A stretch of 23,328 bases of DNA from CAZJGF01 sp964545665 (GTDB lineage: Bacteria; Chloroflexota; Dehalococcoidia; GIF9; AB-539-J10), in the NCBI GenBank assembly GCA_964545665.1, contig CAZJGF010000012.1, forward strand, positions 1-23,328, written 5' to 3'. The notes under the pieces were generated by a model. The model was not told the origin of the DNA. It saw only the letters and a program-made list of their open reading frames with translations, and ran no database searches. Below are positions 6,790 through 14,333 of the stretch, piece by piece (within the stretch, counting starts at the first letter, position 1; the number at the start of each line of letters is the position of its first letter). Made by a program: the position numbers and the translations under genes.

Positions 6790-7023
6790 TTGGCTTCGAG
6801 GGATAAGAGCGATCTTGTCGCTGAGGTTAACCCTGAGTCAGCCATCGGGCAGATAAACAGACGACTCGAGATGCTGAATGAAAGGCTGGATAATATGGAC
6901 TCGGTAATCACATCTCTTGTGGAAAGAGTAATGGACAAACCTTTGACCCTGGAAATTACCTGCCCCAAATGTGGTCAAGCTATACAGGTTAACATAACCA
7001 GTAATGTTAGGATTCGAGGTTAA
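6790..7023 (+). CDS. Hypothetical coiled-coil protein with a CPxCG half zinc-knuckle, 77 residues
   Basis: Not recognised. The N-terminal part (about 18-50) is a heptad-rich helix, INRRLEMLNERLDNMDSVITSLVERV, likely to form a coiled coil. The C-terminal part has a single CPKCG motif (about 59-63) followed by a short strand. One CxxC pair cannot complete a four-cysteine zinc site alone, so dimerisation through the coiled coil could bring two pairs together; this is inference. The start is TTG at 6790, with GAGAGGGG 7 bases upstream and only one base after the preceding stop. It converges on glnA with a 24-base gap. Confidence 0.65.
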   Translation: MASRDKSDLVAEVNPESAIGQINRRLEMLNERLDNMDSVITSLVERVMDKPLTLEITCPKCGQAIQVNITSNVRIRG

Positions 7024-7047
7024 ACAGCATTAAACACCGCCTTAGCC

Positions 7048-8391
7048 TCAGAGAAGCGGTAAGTATTGCTTTAGTTCATAATCAGTTACTTGAGTCCGGT
7101 AGCAATCCCAATCTACCTTTCTATTGTGGATAAAGGTATTGAATACGTGTTCGCCTAAAGCTTTCCTCACTAATTCGCTGCTCTCGGTGAGTTCTATCGC
7201 CTCATACAAACTGCCTGGAAGTGTACCTATTCCTCGCTCTCGCCGCTCTTGCTCGGTCATTTCAAAAACATTCTCCTCCACAGGTGGCGGTGGTTCATAT
7301 TCTTTCTCAATTCCTTCTAGGCCGGCAGCCAGGATGACGCTGAAAGCTAAGTAGGGATTACAGGCAGGGTCAGGAGACCTGAATTCAAGTCTGGTAGCCT
7401 CTTCCCTACCTGGCTGGTATTCGGGGATCCTGATTAAATCAGCTCGGTTCCTCCTTGCCCAGGTGATGTATACTGGCGCTTCATAGCCCGGCAAGAGGCG
7501 CTTATAGGAATTAACCCACTGGTTAGTAACAGAGGTGATTTCGGGAGCATGCCTCAATAAGCCAGCAGCAAAATGTTTAGCCACCTTGGATAGATGATGA
7601 GGATCCTTTTCATCAAAGAAAGCGTTCTTGTCACCTTTAAACAGTGACATGTGGACATGCATCCCACTGCCGTTCACACCAAATACAGGCTTGGGCATGA
7701 AAGTGGCATAGACGCCGTGGCTTTGAGCTACTTGCTTAACTACTAATCGGTAAGTCATTACATTGTCAGCCATGGTCAACGCATCAGTATAGTGTAAGTC
7801 TATTTCATGCTGGCTGGGGGCGACTTCGTGATGACTATATTCTACGCCAATGCCCATCTCCTCCAGGATAAGAATTGTCTCTCGCCTCAAATCAGTGGCT
7901 ACGTCGGGAGGAGTCAAATCAAAGTAGCCACCCCGGTCCAAAAACTGTGTTGTTTCTGAGTTCTGAAAGTAGAAATATTCCAGTTCGGGACCAACGTAGA
8001 AGGTATAGCCCATATCAGCAGCTTTTTTCAGGTTTCTTTTCAGCACATATCTGGGGTCTCCTTCAAAAGGCTGGCCGCCAGGCCAGTGAATATCGCAAAA
8101 CATCCTGGCTACAGCTTGATGCTCCCTTGGTCGCCAGGGGACAATTTGGAAGGTAGCTGGGTCAGGTAAGGCCACCATATCGCTCTCGTCAATGCGAGCA
8201 AAGCCCTGAATGGATGAACCATCAAACCCGCTTCCCAATTCCAAAGCTCCCGCTAGTTCTTGAGAAGTGATAGCAAAACTCTTAAGAAATCCCAAAATGT
8301 CGCTAAACCACAACCTTATAAACTTAACATCCTGCTCCTTGGCTACCTTGAGAACATATTCCTTGGCTTCGGCTCTACCCTTGCTGAGCAT
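7048..8391 (-). CDS. glnA: GlnA: glutamine synthetase, type I
   Basis: A 447-residue ATP-dependent enzyme making glutamine from glutamate and ammonia; members are dodecamers. Visible signatures are FDGSSIQGF at about 55-63, GPELEYF at 134-140 with metal-binding Glu, SHHEVAPSQHEID at 186-198, the KPVFGVNGSGMHVHMSLF ATP loop at about 234-251, the flap PGYEAP at 301-306, and RLEFRSPDPACNPYL near 334-347. The length and lack of a GSI-beta-type insertion point to the shorter GSI-alpha form, which is not controlled by adenylylation. AGGAGAGG stands 4 bases before the ATG. It is last in the nitrogen block. Its 193-base upstream gap contains a GlnR-like site array and a candidate promoter, so it is likely also transcribed on its own. 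Confidence 0.97.
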   Translation of the reverse strand: MLSKGRAEAKEYVLKVAKEQDVKFIRLWFSDILGFLKSFAITSQELAGALELGSGFDGSSIQGFARIDESDMVALPDPATFQIVPWRPREHQAVARMFCDIHWPGGQPFEGDPRYVLKRNLKKAADMGYTFYVGPELEYFYFQNSETTQFLDRGGYFDLTPPDVATDLRRETILILEEMGIGVEYSHHEVAPSQHEIDLHYTDALTMADNVMTYRLVVKQVAQSHGVYATFMPKPVFGVNGSGMHVHMSLFKGDKNAFFDEKDPHHLSKVAKHFAAGLLRHAPEITSVTNQWVNSYKRLLPGYEAPVYITWARRNRADLIRIPEYQPGREEATRLEFRSPDPACNPYLAFSVILAAGLEGIEKEYEPPPPVEENVFEMTEQERRERGIGTLPGSLYEAIELTESSELVRKALGEHVFNTFIHNRKVDWDCYRTQVTDYELKQYLPLL

Positions 8392-8429
8392 TAATCCTCT
8401 CCTTTCTTGTTTACTATAATTTGTGTCTT

Positions 8430-8458
8430 ATCAGACCATAAATGAGGCCAGAAGTCAA
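8430..8458 (-). promoter_or_regulatory. Candidate promoter of glnA
   Basis: On the minus strand: TTGACT (8458-8453), a 17-base spacer, and TCTGAT (8435-8430). The -10 is weak (4 of 6), as expected for an activated promoter. A TTGAAA at 8518-8513, 17 bases downstream of the 5-mer array, is another possible -35 but lacks a well-spaced -10. Confidence 0.4.
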
Positions 8459-8535
8459 CAATCCTGTTGCTTTCCATTAATTGGGCGCAAGCCCTCTATA
8501 AGCATGTCTGTCTTTCAATAGAGTAACCTCCTAAT

Positions 8536-8573
8536 GTTTCCAGAATATTACGGGTGGGTTAAATATGTGTTAC
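8536..8573 (-). promoter_or_regulatory. GlnR-box-like array of four 5-mers with 11-bp period
   Basis: Read toward glnA: GTAAC (8573-8569), 6 bases, TTAAC (8562-8558), 6 bases, GTAAT (8551-8547), 6 bases, GAAAC (8540-8536). The actinobacterial GlnR site is described as alternating gTnAC and GaAAC half-sites separated by 6 bases. Here the first and last elements match exactly, the third has one mismatch and the second has two. It lies between the orphan regulator gene and glnA, 145-182 bases upstream of the glnA start. Confidence 0.6.
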
Positions 8574-8584
8574 AGAAGGGTAAA

Positions 8585-9259
8585 TCAGGTGTTTTCCTTG
8601 AATCTATATCCTATGTTTCTAACAGTCTCGATGAAGGAGTGATTCCTGTCCTCAATTTTGCTCCTCAATCTTCTGATATGAACATCTACGGTCCTGTCGC
8701 CGCCGTAATAGTCCCAGCCCCACACTCTGTCGAGTAAAGCCTCACGAGTAAAAACCTTCCCCTGATTGCTCACCAGAAATTTGAGTAGCTGATATTCTCT
8801 GAAGGTCAGCATTATCAACTTATCGCCGAGTGATATCTGGCACTTGCCTGTATCTATCACTAGATCACCGCACTTAATTATCTCTTCGCCACCCCCATGA
8901 TTGGCTTGCCCCAGAATTCGCTTTATCCTGGCTGTAACCTCAGTTGCCTCCCAAGGTTTCACAACGAAGTCATCTATGTCGATACTAAGGCTGAGGCTAT
9001 CAAGGATTTCTCTGGGAATGAGTGCAATAACAGGTATATGCCTCTCCTGCCTGATCTTTCGACATAGGTCGCAGAAACTCGACCCGACTGACAAGCCATC
9101 CACATCTACGAGGACCAAGTTTGGGGCCTGTTTCATCACTCGTTCAAGTGTATTCTCATCCTTAGGAGTAACTGAACAAGCATAACCCCTGCAGGTGATT
9201 TCTAAACTCAGGTTCCTCGCCTGAGCAGTCTCGTTGGCTATTATGAGTAGACTAATCAA
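8585..9259 (-). CDS. Orphan OmpR-family response regulator with atypical receiver (GlnR-like)
   Basis: A 224-residue DNA-binding protein. The receiver domain (about 1-115) keeps Asp52 (LVLVDVD) and Lys101 (VVKPW). It lacks the usual acidic pair after strand 1 (IIANET in place of a VDDE-like sequence), and has Ile rather than Ser/Thr at the switch position after strand 4 (VIALIPR). It therefore probably works without phosphorylation. The C-terminal winged helix (about 125-224) is typical: LTFREYQLLKFL, TREALLDRVWGWDYYGGDRTVDVHIRRLRSKIE, and IETVRNIGYRF. No histidine kinase gene is nearby. Start TTG at 9259 has GGAGGT 5 bases upstream. Its place between glutamate synthase and glnA, and the GlnR-like array after it, suggest a nitrogen regulator. 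Confidence 0.9.
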   Translation of the reverse strand: MISLLIIANETAQARNLSLEITCRGYACSVTPKDENTLERVMKQAPNLVLVDVDGLSVGSSFCDLCRKIRQERHIPVIALIPREILDSLSLSIDIDDFVVKPWEATEVTARIKRILGQANHGGGEEIIKCGDLVIDTGKCQISLGDKLIMLTFREYQLLKFLVSNQGKVFTREALLDRVWGWDYYGGDRTVDVHIRRLRSKIEDRNHSFIETVRNIGYRFKENT

Positions 9260-9303
9260 GGTTGACCTCCGAGCTAAGTGTCAGGATCGCATATAAGAGC
9301 ACC

Positions 9304-10077
9304 CTAGTAAGCGTAAAGTCTGCCATAAGGGCGGAGGTAGAGGGGAAAAAGTTTAGTAAATTTGTATTTCAATATCTCCTCGGCATCGTAGCTGCAGTGA
9401 TAGGCAAATTCACCTACGAGACTCTTCAGAACCAAGTAGTCGTTTTCACCCAGTTCAGCGACACCTACTTCCTTCCCCAGTTGAAATTCCTGAACATCCC
9501 CTCTCATGTAAATAATGCCGCCGTGCATACCTGTGCCGATGAAATTCGCCTTATGCCGCTCCCCTTCTTCGAAGTTTAGCCCCAAGAGGATTAGAATCCC
9601 ACCAGCCATATACTCACCTAAGAAGTCTTGAGCTGTACCACCAATCACTATGATAGGTTTCTTATCTTGGTATTCCTTCATATGAATACCTGCCCGGTAG
9701 CCAACATCCCCTTTAACAAAAATCTTACCTCCTCTAGCTGATAAGCCAAGAATATCTCCGGCGCTGCCGTGAATAATTATCTCTCCGTTATTCATGGTGT
9801 TGCCGCAACCATCCTGAGCATTGCCACGAACAATGATTCTTGGGCCATCCATGAAAGCACCCAAATCGTTGCCAGCAGTGCCAAATATTTCAATGTCTAC
9901 TGGCTTCGCCAAGTCTGTGCCGATATATCTCTGCCCATAGACGTTGCGCAGCTCAATCTTCTGAATTCCGTTCGATACCACTTCTCTCAGTCTAGCATTG
10001 AGCTCCCGATAGAAGACACCGCTGGCATCCATTCTCAACACTTGATTATCTTCTCCGCTATTGATATTCTCTGCCAT
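9304..10077 (-). CDS. Glutamate synthase GXGXG-domain subunit (split GltB C-terminal part)
   Basis: A 257-residue stand-alone form of the right-handed beta-helix domain found at the C-terminus of the large subunit of glutamate synthase. The repeated glycine pattern is clear: GTAGNDLGAFMDG, GNAQDGCGNTMNNGEIIIHG, GSAGDILGLSARGGKIFVKG, GDVGYRAGIHM, GGTAQDFLGEYMAGG, GTGMHGG. In fused enzymes this domain supports the ammonia path between glutaminase and FMN domains, and it probably does so here in a complex with the two neighbouring subunits. The start is 2 bases after the stop of the FMN subunit, with GGAGG upstream. The last 50 residues (from about 207) have no glycine repeat. Confidence 0.9.
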   Translation of the reverse strand: MAENINSGEDNQVLRMDASGVFYRELNARLREVVSNGIQKIELRNVYGQRYIGTDLAKPVDIEIFGTAGNDLGAFMDGPRIIVRGNAQDGCGNTMNNGEIIIHGSAGDILGLSARGGKIFVKGDVGYRAGIHMKEYQDKKPIIVIGGTAQDFLGEYMAGGILILLGLNFEEGERHKANFIGTGMHGGIIYMRGDVQEFQLGKEVGVAELGENDYLVLKSLVGEFAYHCSYDAEEILKYKFTKLFPLYLRPYGRLYAY

Positions 10078-10079
10078 TT

Positions 10080-11585
10080 TTAGCCTCCTGCTGGCTTCAC
10101 TCCTAAAATCTCTAATTCAGTATCAGTAAGCCCGATGCCTCTCAAGTGCAGGCGATTGCCACGCAAGCTTTCTACAGCATTGATGCCCATGCCGCCCAGT
10201 ATATCTTTAAGTTCAAGACTCCAGCCCCGAAGAAGATTAGCCAGTCGTCTTGCTCCAATGTCAGGATTAACCCTTTTGGTTAGAGCAAGGTCAGTGGTGC
10301 AGATACCCCAGGCGCATTTCCCCGTATGGCATTGTTGACAGAGGGTGCAGCCTAAAGCAACAAGAGCTCCAGTCCCAATATAAACGGCATCAGCGCCCAG
10401 GGCAATGGCCTTAGCTACATCGCCGCTGTTTCTTATACCTCCGGAGACTACAATAGAGGCTTGGCTTCGGATGCCTTCCTGCCTCAGTCGGTCATCCACT
10501 GAAGCAAGAGCTAACTCAATAGGAATGCCCACATTGTCCCGAATGATTTTGGGCGCAGCGCCAGTAGACCCGCGCAGCCCATCGAGAACTATGATGTCTG
10601 CTCCTGCCCGCACCATGCCACTGGCAATAGCCGCTGAGTTGTGAACAGCAGCTATCTTCACCGCCACTGGTTTAGCGTAGTTCGTTGCTTCCTTCAAGGC
10701 ATAAATAAGCTGTGCCAAATCCTCGATGGAGTAGATATCGTGCTGGGGTGCTGGTGACAAAGCATCAGTTCCTTTAGGAATCATACGTGTCAGGGCTACT
10801 TCAGCGCTTACCTTTTCACCGGGCAGATGCCCTCCAATGCCAGGCTTAGCTCCTTGACCAATCTTGATTTCAACTACTCTAGCTATATCAAGGTAGTCAG
10901 GATGAACCCCAAAGCGTCCCGAAGCTACCTGGGCTACGGTATTGTCCCCGTATTCATATAGCTTGGGATGAAGTCCACCCTCGCCGGTATTCCATAGGGT
11001 TCCCGCCTCAGCAGCTGCCCTAGCCAGAGATTCGTGCACATTGAGGCTCACTGCACCATAGGACATAGCTGCAAACATCACAGGAACCTCGAGTTTGACT
11101 TGAGGAGCCAACTCTGTGGCGATGCCCAGCAAATCAGACTCAAGCTCTACGCTATTAGGTTTCTGACCCAAATAGGTAGTCAACTCCATGGGTTCACGGA
11201 GAGGGTCAATGGAGGGATTGGTTACCTGGCTGGCATTAAGAACCAAGTGGTCCCAATAAATGGGGTAGCCCTTGTCATTACCCATTCCAGTAAGAAGCAC
11301 ACCGCCAGTTTCGGATTGCTTGATGATATCTTCAATAGTCTCAGGACGCCAGTTGTAATTATCCCGATAGTCCAGAGGATTTCTTCTGATCGTCAGGGCG
11401 CTGGTAGGACAAAAGACTACGCAGCGATGGCAGCCCACGCAGTTCTCCCCACGGCTCCTCACCTCATCGTCCTCTACATCGTAGTAATGTACATCAAAGG
11501 TGCACTGATTAACACACACCTTACATTTAATGCATCGCTCAGGATCCCGTTCCACTAAGAACTTTGCTGGCAGATATGTCTTCAT
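10080..11585 (-). CDS. Glutamate synthase FMN-binding subunit with N-terminal 2[4Fe-4S] ferredoxin domain
   Basis: A 501-residue catalytic subunit of split GOGAT, reducing 2-oxoglutarate plus ammonia to glutamate. The N-terminus has two four-cysteine motifs, CIKCKVCVNQC (18-28) and CVGCHRCVVFC (49-59), for two [4Fe-4S] clusters. The TIM barrel follows, with MFAAMSYGAVSLNVHESLARAA, NTGEGGLHP, KIGQGAKPGIGGHLPG, LDGLRGSTGAAP and VSGGIRNSGDVAKAIALGADAVYIGTGAL. A cysteine group, CTLCQQCHTGKCAWGIC, is the equivalent of the [3Fe-4S] loop of the large subunit. The fused ferredoxin suggests electrons arrive from a ferredoxin or flavoprotein rather than from NADPH bound directly. GGAGATGT precedes the ATG. 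It lies between hisF and the GXGXG gene. Confidence 0.93.
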   Translation of the reverse strand: MKTYLPAKFLVERDPERCIKCKVCVNQCTFDVHYYDVEDDEVRSRGENCVGCHRCVVFCPTSALTIRRNPLDYRDNYNWRPETIEDIIKQSETGGVLLTGMGNDKGYPIYWDHLVLNASQVTNPSIDPLREPMELTTYLGQKPNSVELESDLLGIATELAPQVKLEVPVMFAAMSYGAVSLNVHESLARAAAEAGTLWNTGEGGLHPKLYEYGDNTVAQVASGRFGVHPDYLDIARVVEIKIGQGAKPGIGGHLPGEKVSAEVALTRMIPKGTDALSPAPQHDIYSIEDLAQLIYALKEATNYAKPVAVKIAAVHNSAAIASGMVRAGADIIVLDGLRGSTGAAPKIIRDNVGIPIELALASVDDRLRQEGIRSQASIVVSGGIRNSGDVAKAIALGADAVYIGTGALVALGCTLCQQCHTGKCAWGICTTDLALTKRVNPDIGARRLANLLRGWSLELKDILGGMGINAVESLRGNRLHLRGIGLTDTELEILGVKPAGG

Positions 11586-11604
11586 TACATCTCCTTCGTG
11601 AGAT

Positions 11605-12372
11605 TTATCTTCTTACGGGGAGTCCCTTTTCAGCTAGATAGTCCTTTACCTGGCGAATAGAATAAATCTGGTAATGGAAGATGCTGGCAGCGAGAACAGC
11701 ATCAGCTTTGCCAGCAACTAGAGCATTGTATAGATGCTCCAGATCACCTGCGCCACCGCTGGCGATTACAGGCACCTGTACTGCCTCGCTGATGACACAG
11801 GTCAATTCCAGGTCGTATCCAGTCCGCTGGCCATCAGCATCCCAGCTAGTAAGTAGCAATTCTCCAGCACCAAGAAAAACAGCCTGCTTAGCCCACTGGG
11901 TAGCGTCAATGCCAGTGGGTCTTAGCCCACCATGAGTTAACACCTCCCACTTGGGCTCATCTTCGCCACTTACTCTCTTAGCATCGATAGCTACAACAAT
12001 ACACTGGGAGCCAAATTTCTCGGCTCCTTCGGTGATAAGCTCAGGATTCTGCACAGCAGCAGTATTAATGGATACCTTGTCAGCGCCTGCTCTTAACATA
12101 CGCTGTATGTCGTCAGTGCCACGCAAGCCCCCACCAACCGTGAGTGGGATGAAAACCTGCTCAGATACACGTTCAACCACGTCTACCATAATGTCGCGTC
12201 CCTCAGGAGTAGCACCAATGTCCAGGAAAACAAGTTCATCTGCTCCCTCTTCATAATAAAAGGCAGCCAGTTCCACAGGGTCGCCGGCGTCGCGCAGTTG
12301 AGTAAAACTCGTGCCTTTAACTACCCGCCCCTGGGTAACATCAAGACAAGGGATAACCCTCTTAGTTAACAT
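11605..12372 (-). CDS. hisF: HisF: imidazole glycerol phosphate synthase cyclase subunit
   Basis: A 255-residue TIM barrel that uses ammonia delivered by HisH to convert PRFAR into imidazole glycerol phosphate and AICAR, linking histidine and purine synthesis. Catalytic Asp11 (VIPCLDV) and Asp130 (VVAIDAK) are present, as are GDPVELAAFYYEEGADELVFLD, PLTVGGGLR, the strand 6 region SWDADGQRTGYD and VIASGGAG. The length is as expected. Its partner hisH lies 3.3 kb upstream in the same block, and no other his genes are present. The start has GAAGG about 9 bases away; the 43-base gap before it contains nothing notable except the end of the repeat at 12414. Confidence 0.97.
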   Translation of the reverse strand: MLTKRVIPCLDVTQGRVVKGTSFTQLRDAGDPVELAAFYYEEGADELVFLDIGATPEGRDIMVDVVERVSEQVFIPLTVGGGLRGTDDIQRMLRAGADKVSINTAAVQNPELITEGAEKFGSQCIVVAIDAKRVSGEDEPKWEVLTHGGLRPTGIDATQWAKQAVFLGAGELLLTSWDADGQRTGYDLELTCVISEAVQVPVIASGGAGDLEHLYNALVAGKADAVLAASIFHYQIYSIRQVKDYLAEKGLPVRR

Positions 12373-12413
12373 TTCTGTGAACCTTCAACTGTCATTTTAA
12401 GCCCTTCACCTAC

Positions 12414-12445
12414 TGTCACCCAGAGCGTAGCGAAGAATCCCTGAG
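12414..12445 (-). repeat. Interspersed repeat at the 3' end of the glutaminase subunit gene
   Basis: On the plus strand the sequence begins GTCACCCAGAGCGTAGCGAAG and continues AATCCCTGAGG. This is the GTCACCC.GAGCG.AGCGAAGAATC type of the dispersed repeat family. Reading on the minus strand, it encodes the final residues of the gene and its TGA stop. Confidence 0.6.
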
Positions 12446-13627
12446 GTTTTCCCATTTCATTTCACTACGGGGCAGAGTTACACGGGATGTCGGTACCCTT
12501 CCTGATGGTGGCGTCACTTCAGACTCAAGCGGTCTGAGCACACTGCCTACAATAGGCTCACCACCCATAGGAATCCAAGCTCTATCAAGGTTAGGGCAGA
12601 CAAGTCGAATGGCTGACTCCTCGGAAGAGAGATAAAGCACCGACCCTTTCACACCTACGGTAAGAGGGCGTAACCTGATCCTGTCGGTAAGCCCGATCAT
12701 CTCACCTTGATGAGCAATAATTACGGTAAAAGGACCATTAAGAAGTAAACTGCCGTACACCTGGCGCAGAGTACGGTAAATCTTCTGCTCCTCAGAAGGC
12801 ATACGCTCAATTTGCTCCCAGAATGGGGCTGCCAATACCCTGGCTACTATCTGTATTGGGAGACCATGGTTTCGCATTAAAAGGTCAACTGCATAAGCCA
12901 CAACCTCAGTGTCAGTTTGCATCGTGCAATGATAGCCAAATTGCTCCAGATAGCGTCGGTTTATGCCATAAGATGAGATCTCACCATTGTGAACCACTGT
13001 CCAGTCCAAGATGTTAAAGGGGTGCGCTCCACCCCACCAACCGGGAGTATTGGTGGGAAACCTACCGTGGGCTGTCCATAGATAGCCCTCGTATTCAGTC
13101 AAACTGAAGTATTCGGCTATTTCCTCTGGGTAGCCCACCCCTTTGAAGACCGCCATGTTTTTGCCACTGGAGAAAACAAAAGCATCCTTAACCTTGGTGT
13201 TGATCTCCATAACCCTGTCTACTACATAGTCATCATCTGATTGCCGTTTAGTTTTCCCGACCTGCACCTCAAGGAAGTAACGCCATACTAGAGGCGGGTC
13301 CACTATAGCTGGAACTGGCCGAGTAGGTACCTCCTCGGCATGAATCACACGAAACCTCTGTCCGAGGAAAGCTTCTACTTGTGTTTTTGCCTCCTGGTTC
13401 AGGTACATTATATGGAAAGCATAGAATTCGGCATATTCAGGGTACAGTCCGTAAACAGCAAACCCACCACCCAAACCATTGCCACGAACATGCATGTTGG
13501 CGATGGCGCTAACTACGTCCTCACCTGAGAACCGCTTCCCCGAGGTGTTCATCATCCCAAATAGGGAGCAGGCATCTATTACCTTGTCATCATGATAGAA
13601 GTTGTTTATATTGCTCAGTTCTCTCAT
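12416..13627 (-). CDS. Glutamate synthase glutaminase (class II amidotransferase) subunit
   Basis: A 403-residue Ntn-type glutaminase, the stand-alone equivalent of the N-terminal domain of GltB; it releases ammonia from glutamine for the FMN subunit. The probable nucleophile is Cys20 (DACSLFGMMN), so a 19-residue propeptide must be removed. Other motifs are TAHGRFPTNTPGWWGGAHPF, NGEISSYGINRRYLE and MQTDTEVVAYAVDLL. The middle segment with MPSEEQKIYRTLRQVYGSLLLNGPFTVI is typical of the archaeal-type subunit. The last ten residues (394-403, NLRDSSLRSG) come from a repeat copy. It starts 13 bases after pdxT. Confidence 0.88.
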   Translation of the reverse strand: MRELSNINNFYHDDKVIDACSLFGMMNTSGKRFSGEDVVSAIANMHVRGNGLGGGFAVYGLYPEYAEFYAFHIMYLNQEAKTQVEAFLGQRFRVIHAEEVPTRPVPAIVDPPLVWRYFLEVQVGKTKRQSDDDYVVDRVMEINTKVKDAFVFSSGKNMAVFKGVGYPEEIAEYFSLTEYEGYLWTAHGRFPTNTPGWWGGAHPFNILDWTVVHNGEISSYGINRRYLEQFGYHCTMQTDTEVVAYAVDLLMRNHGLPIQIVARVLAAPFWEQIERMPSEEQKIYRTLRQVYGSLLLNGPFTVIIAHQGEMIGLTDRIRLRPLTVGVKGSVLYLSSEESAIRLVCPNLDRAWIPMGGEPIVGSVLRPLESEVTPPSGRVPTSRVTLPRSEMKWENLRDSSLRSG

Positions 13628-13640
13628 TAGCTAAACCCTG

Positions 13641-14309
13641 TCAAGAAATGGCTTGACTTTCTGGTGGAGGAGCACCACTAGCTTCGCAAAGCTGATTGTC
13701 CAGTTTGTAGTCTCTTTCCTCGGCGTAAGCAGAGACGATATTCAGGAAATAGGCATGAAACCTCAAATCCGAAGTCAGTTCGGGGTGAAAAGCAGAAACC
13801 AATAAATTTCCTTGTCTAGCAGCAACAGGAGTACCATCAGGAAGACTGGCTAGGATTTCCACCCCTGGTCCCGCCCCTACGATGATAGGGGCCCTGATAA
13901 ATACAGCTGGAAATGGAACTTCACCCAAAGCTGGCACCGATAGGAGCGTCTCAAAACTATCAATCTGTCTGCCAAAAGCGTTGCGACTCACTTCAATATC
14001 CATAGCTCCAATGGTCTCCACAGTTGAATCGGAGGCGCTCTTAGCTAGCAAGATCATACCAGCGCAAGTTCCAAACACAGGGAAGCCATGCCGGGCTAGG
14101 TCTCTCAGCACCTCCATTAGACCATAGCTCAGCGTTAGTTGACTAATAGTGGTAGACTCCCCTCCAGGAATGACCAGTCCATCTAAGCCTCTAAATCCTC
14201 GAGGCAAGCGTATGGCTAGCGCTTCCGCACCTAACTTTTGAAAGCAAGCTATGTGCTCGATGAAAGCACCCTGCAATGCAAGGACACCGATTCTTTTTCT
14301 ACCATTCAT
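13641..14309 (-). CDS. pdxT: PdxT: glutaminase subunit of pyridoxal 5'-phosphate synthase
   Basis: A 222-residue class I glutamine amidotransferase that supplies ammonia to PdxS for de novo vitamin B6 synthesis. Motifs are GVLALQGAF at 8-16, GLVIPGGESTT at 44-54, nucleophile Cys82 in FGTCAGM, and FHPEL near 185. It belongs to the PdxT rather than the HisH or PurQ type because of LALQGAF and the GGESTT oxyanion loop. There is no pdxS next to it. The C-terminal tail (about 199-222, ending GAPPPESQAIS) is longer than usual and low in complexity. PLP is the cofactor of transaminases that use glutamate, which may explain the location. Confidence 0.94.
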   Translation of the reverse strand: MNGRKRIGVLALQGAFIEHIACFQKLGAEALAIRLPRGFRGLDGLVIPGGESTTISQLTLSYGLMEVLRDLARHGFPVFGTCAGMILLAKSASDSTVETIGAMDIEVSRNAFGRQIDSFETLLSVPALGEVPFPAVFIRAPIIVGAGPGVEILASLPDGTPVAARQGNLLVSAFHPELTSDLRFHAYFLNIVSAYAEERDYKLDNQLCEASGAPPPESQAIS

Positions 14310-14333
14310 TTTTCATTCTCAATAATAAAACAG

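Noticed and set aside
7036..7060. ACCGC/GCGGT inverted repeat between the converging 77-residue gene and glnA as a bidirectional terminator
   Set aside because: The stem has only five pairs, the loop is 15 bases, there is no T-run, and it extends into the glnA coding end.
8476..8502. GGGC-GCAA-GCCC hairpin as a terminator between the regulator gene and glnA
   Set aside because: The stem has only four pairs and no following T-run in the direction of transcription, so termination is not supported.
11034..11558. Long rightward open frame of 174 codons
   Set aside because: It is antisense to the FMN subunit of glutamate synthase, whose Fe-S and barrel motifs are clear. The antisense protein has no recognisable pattern and no good ribosome binding site.
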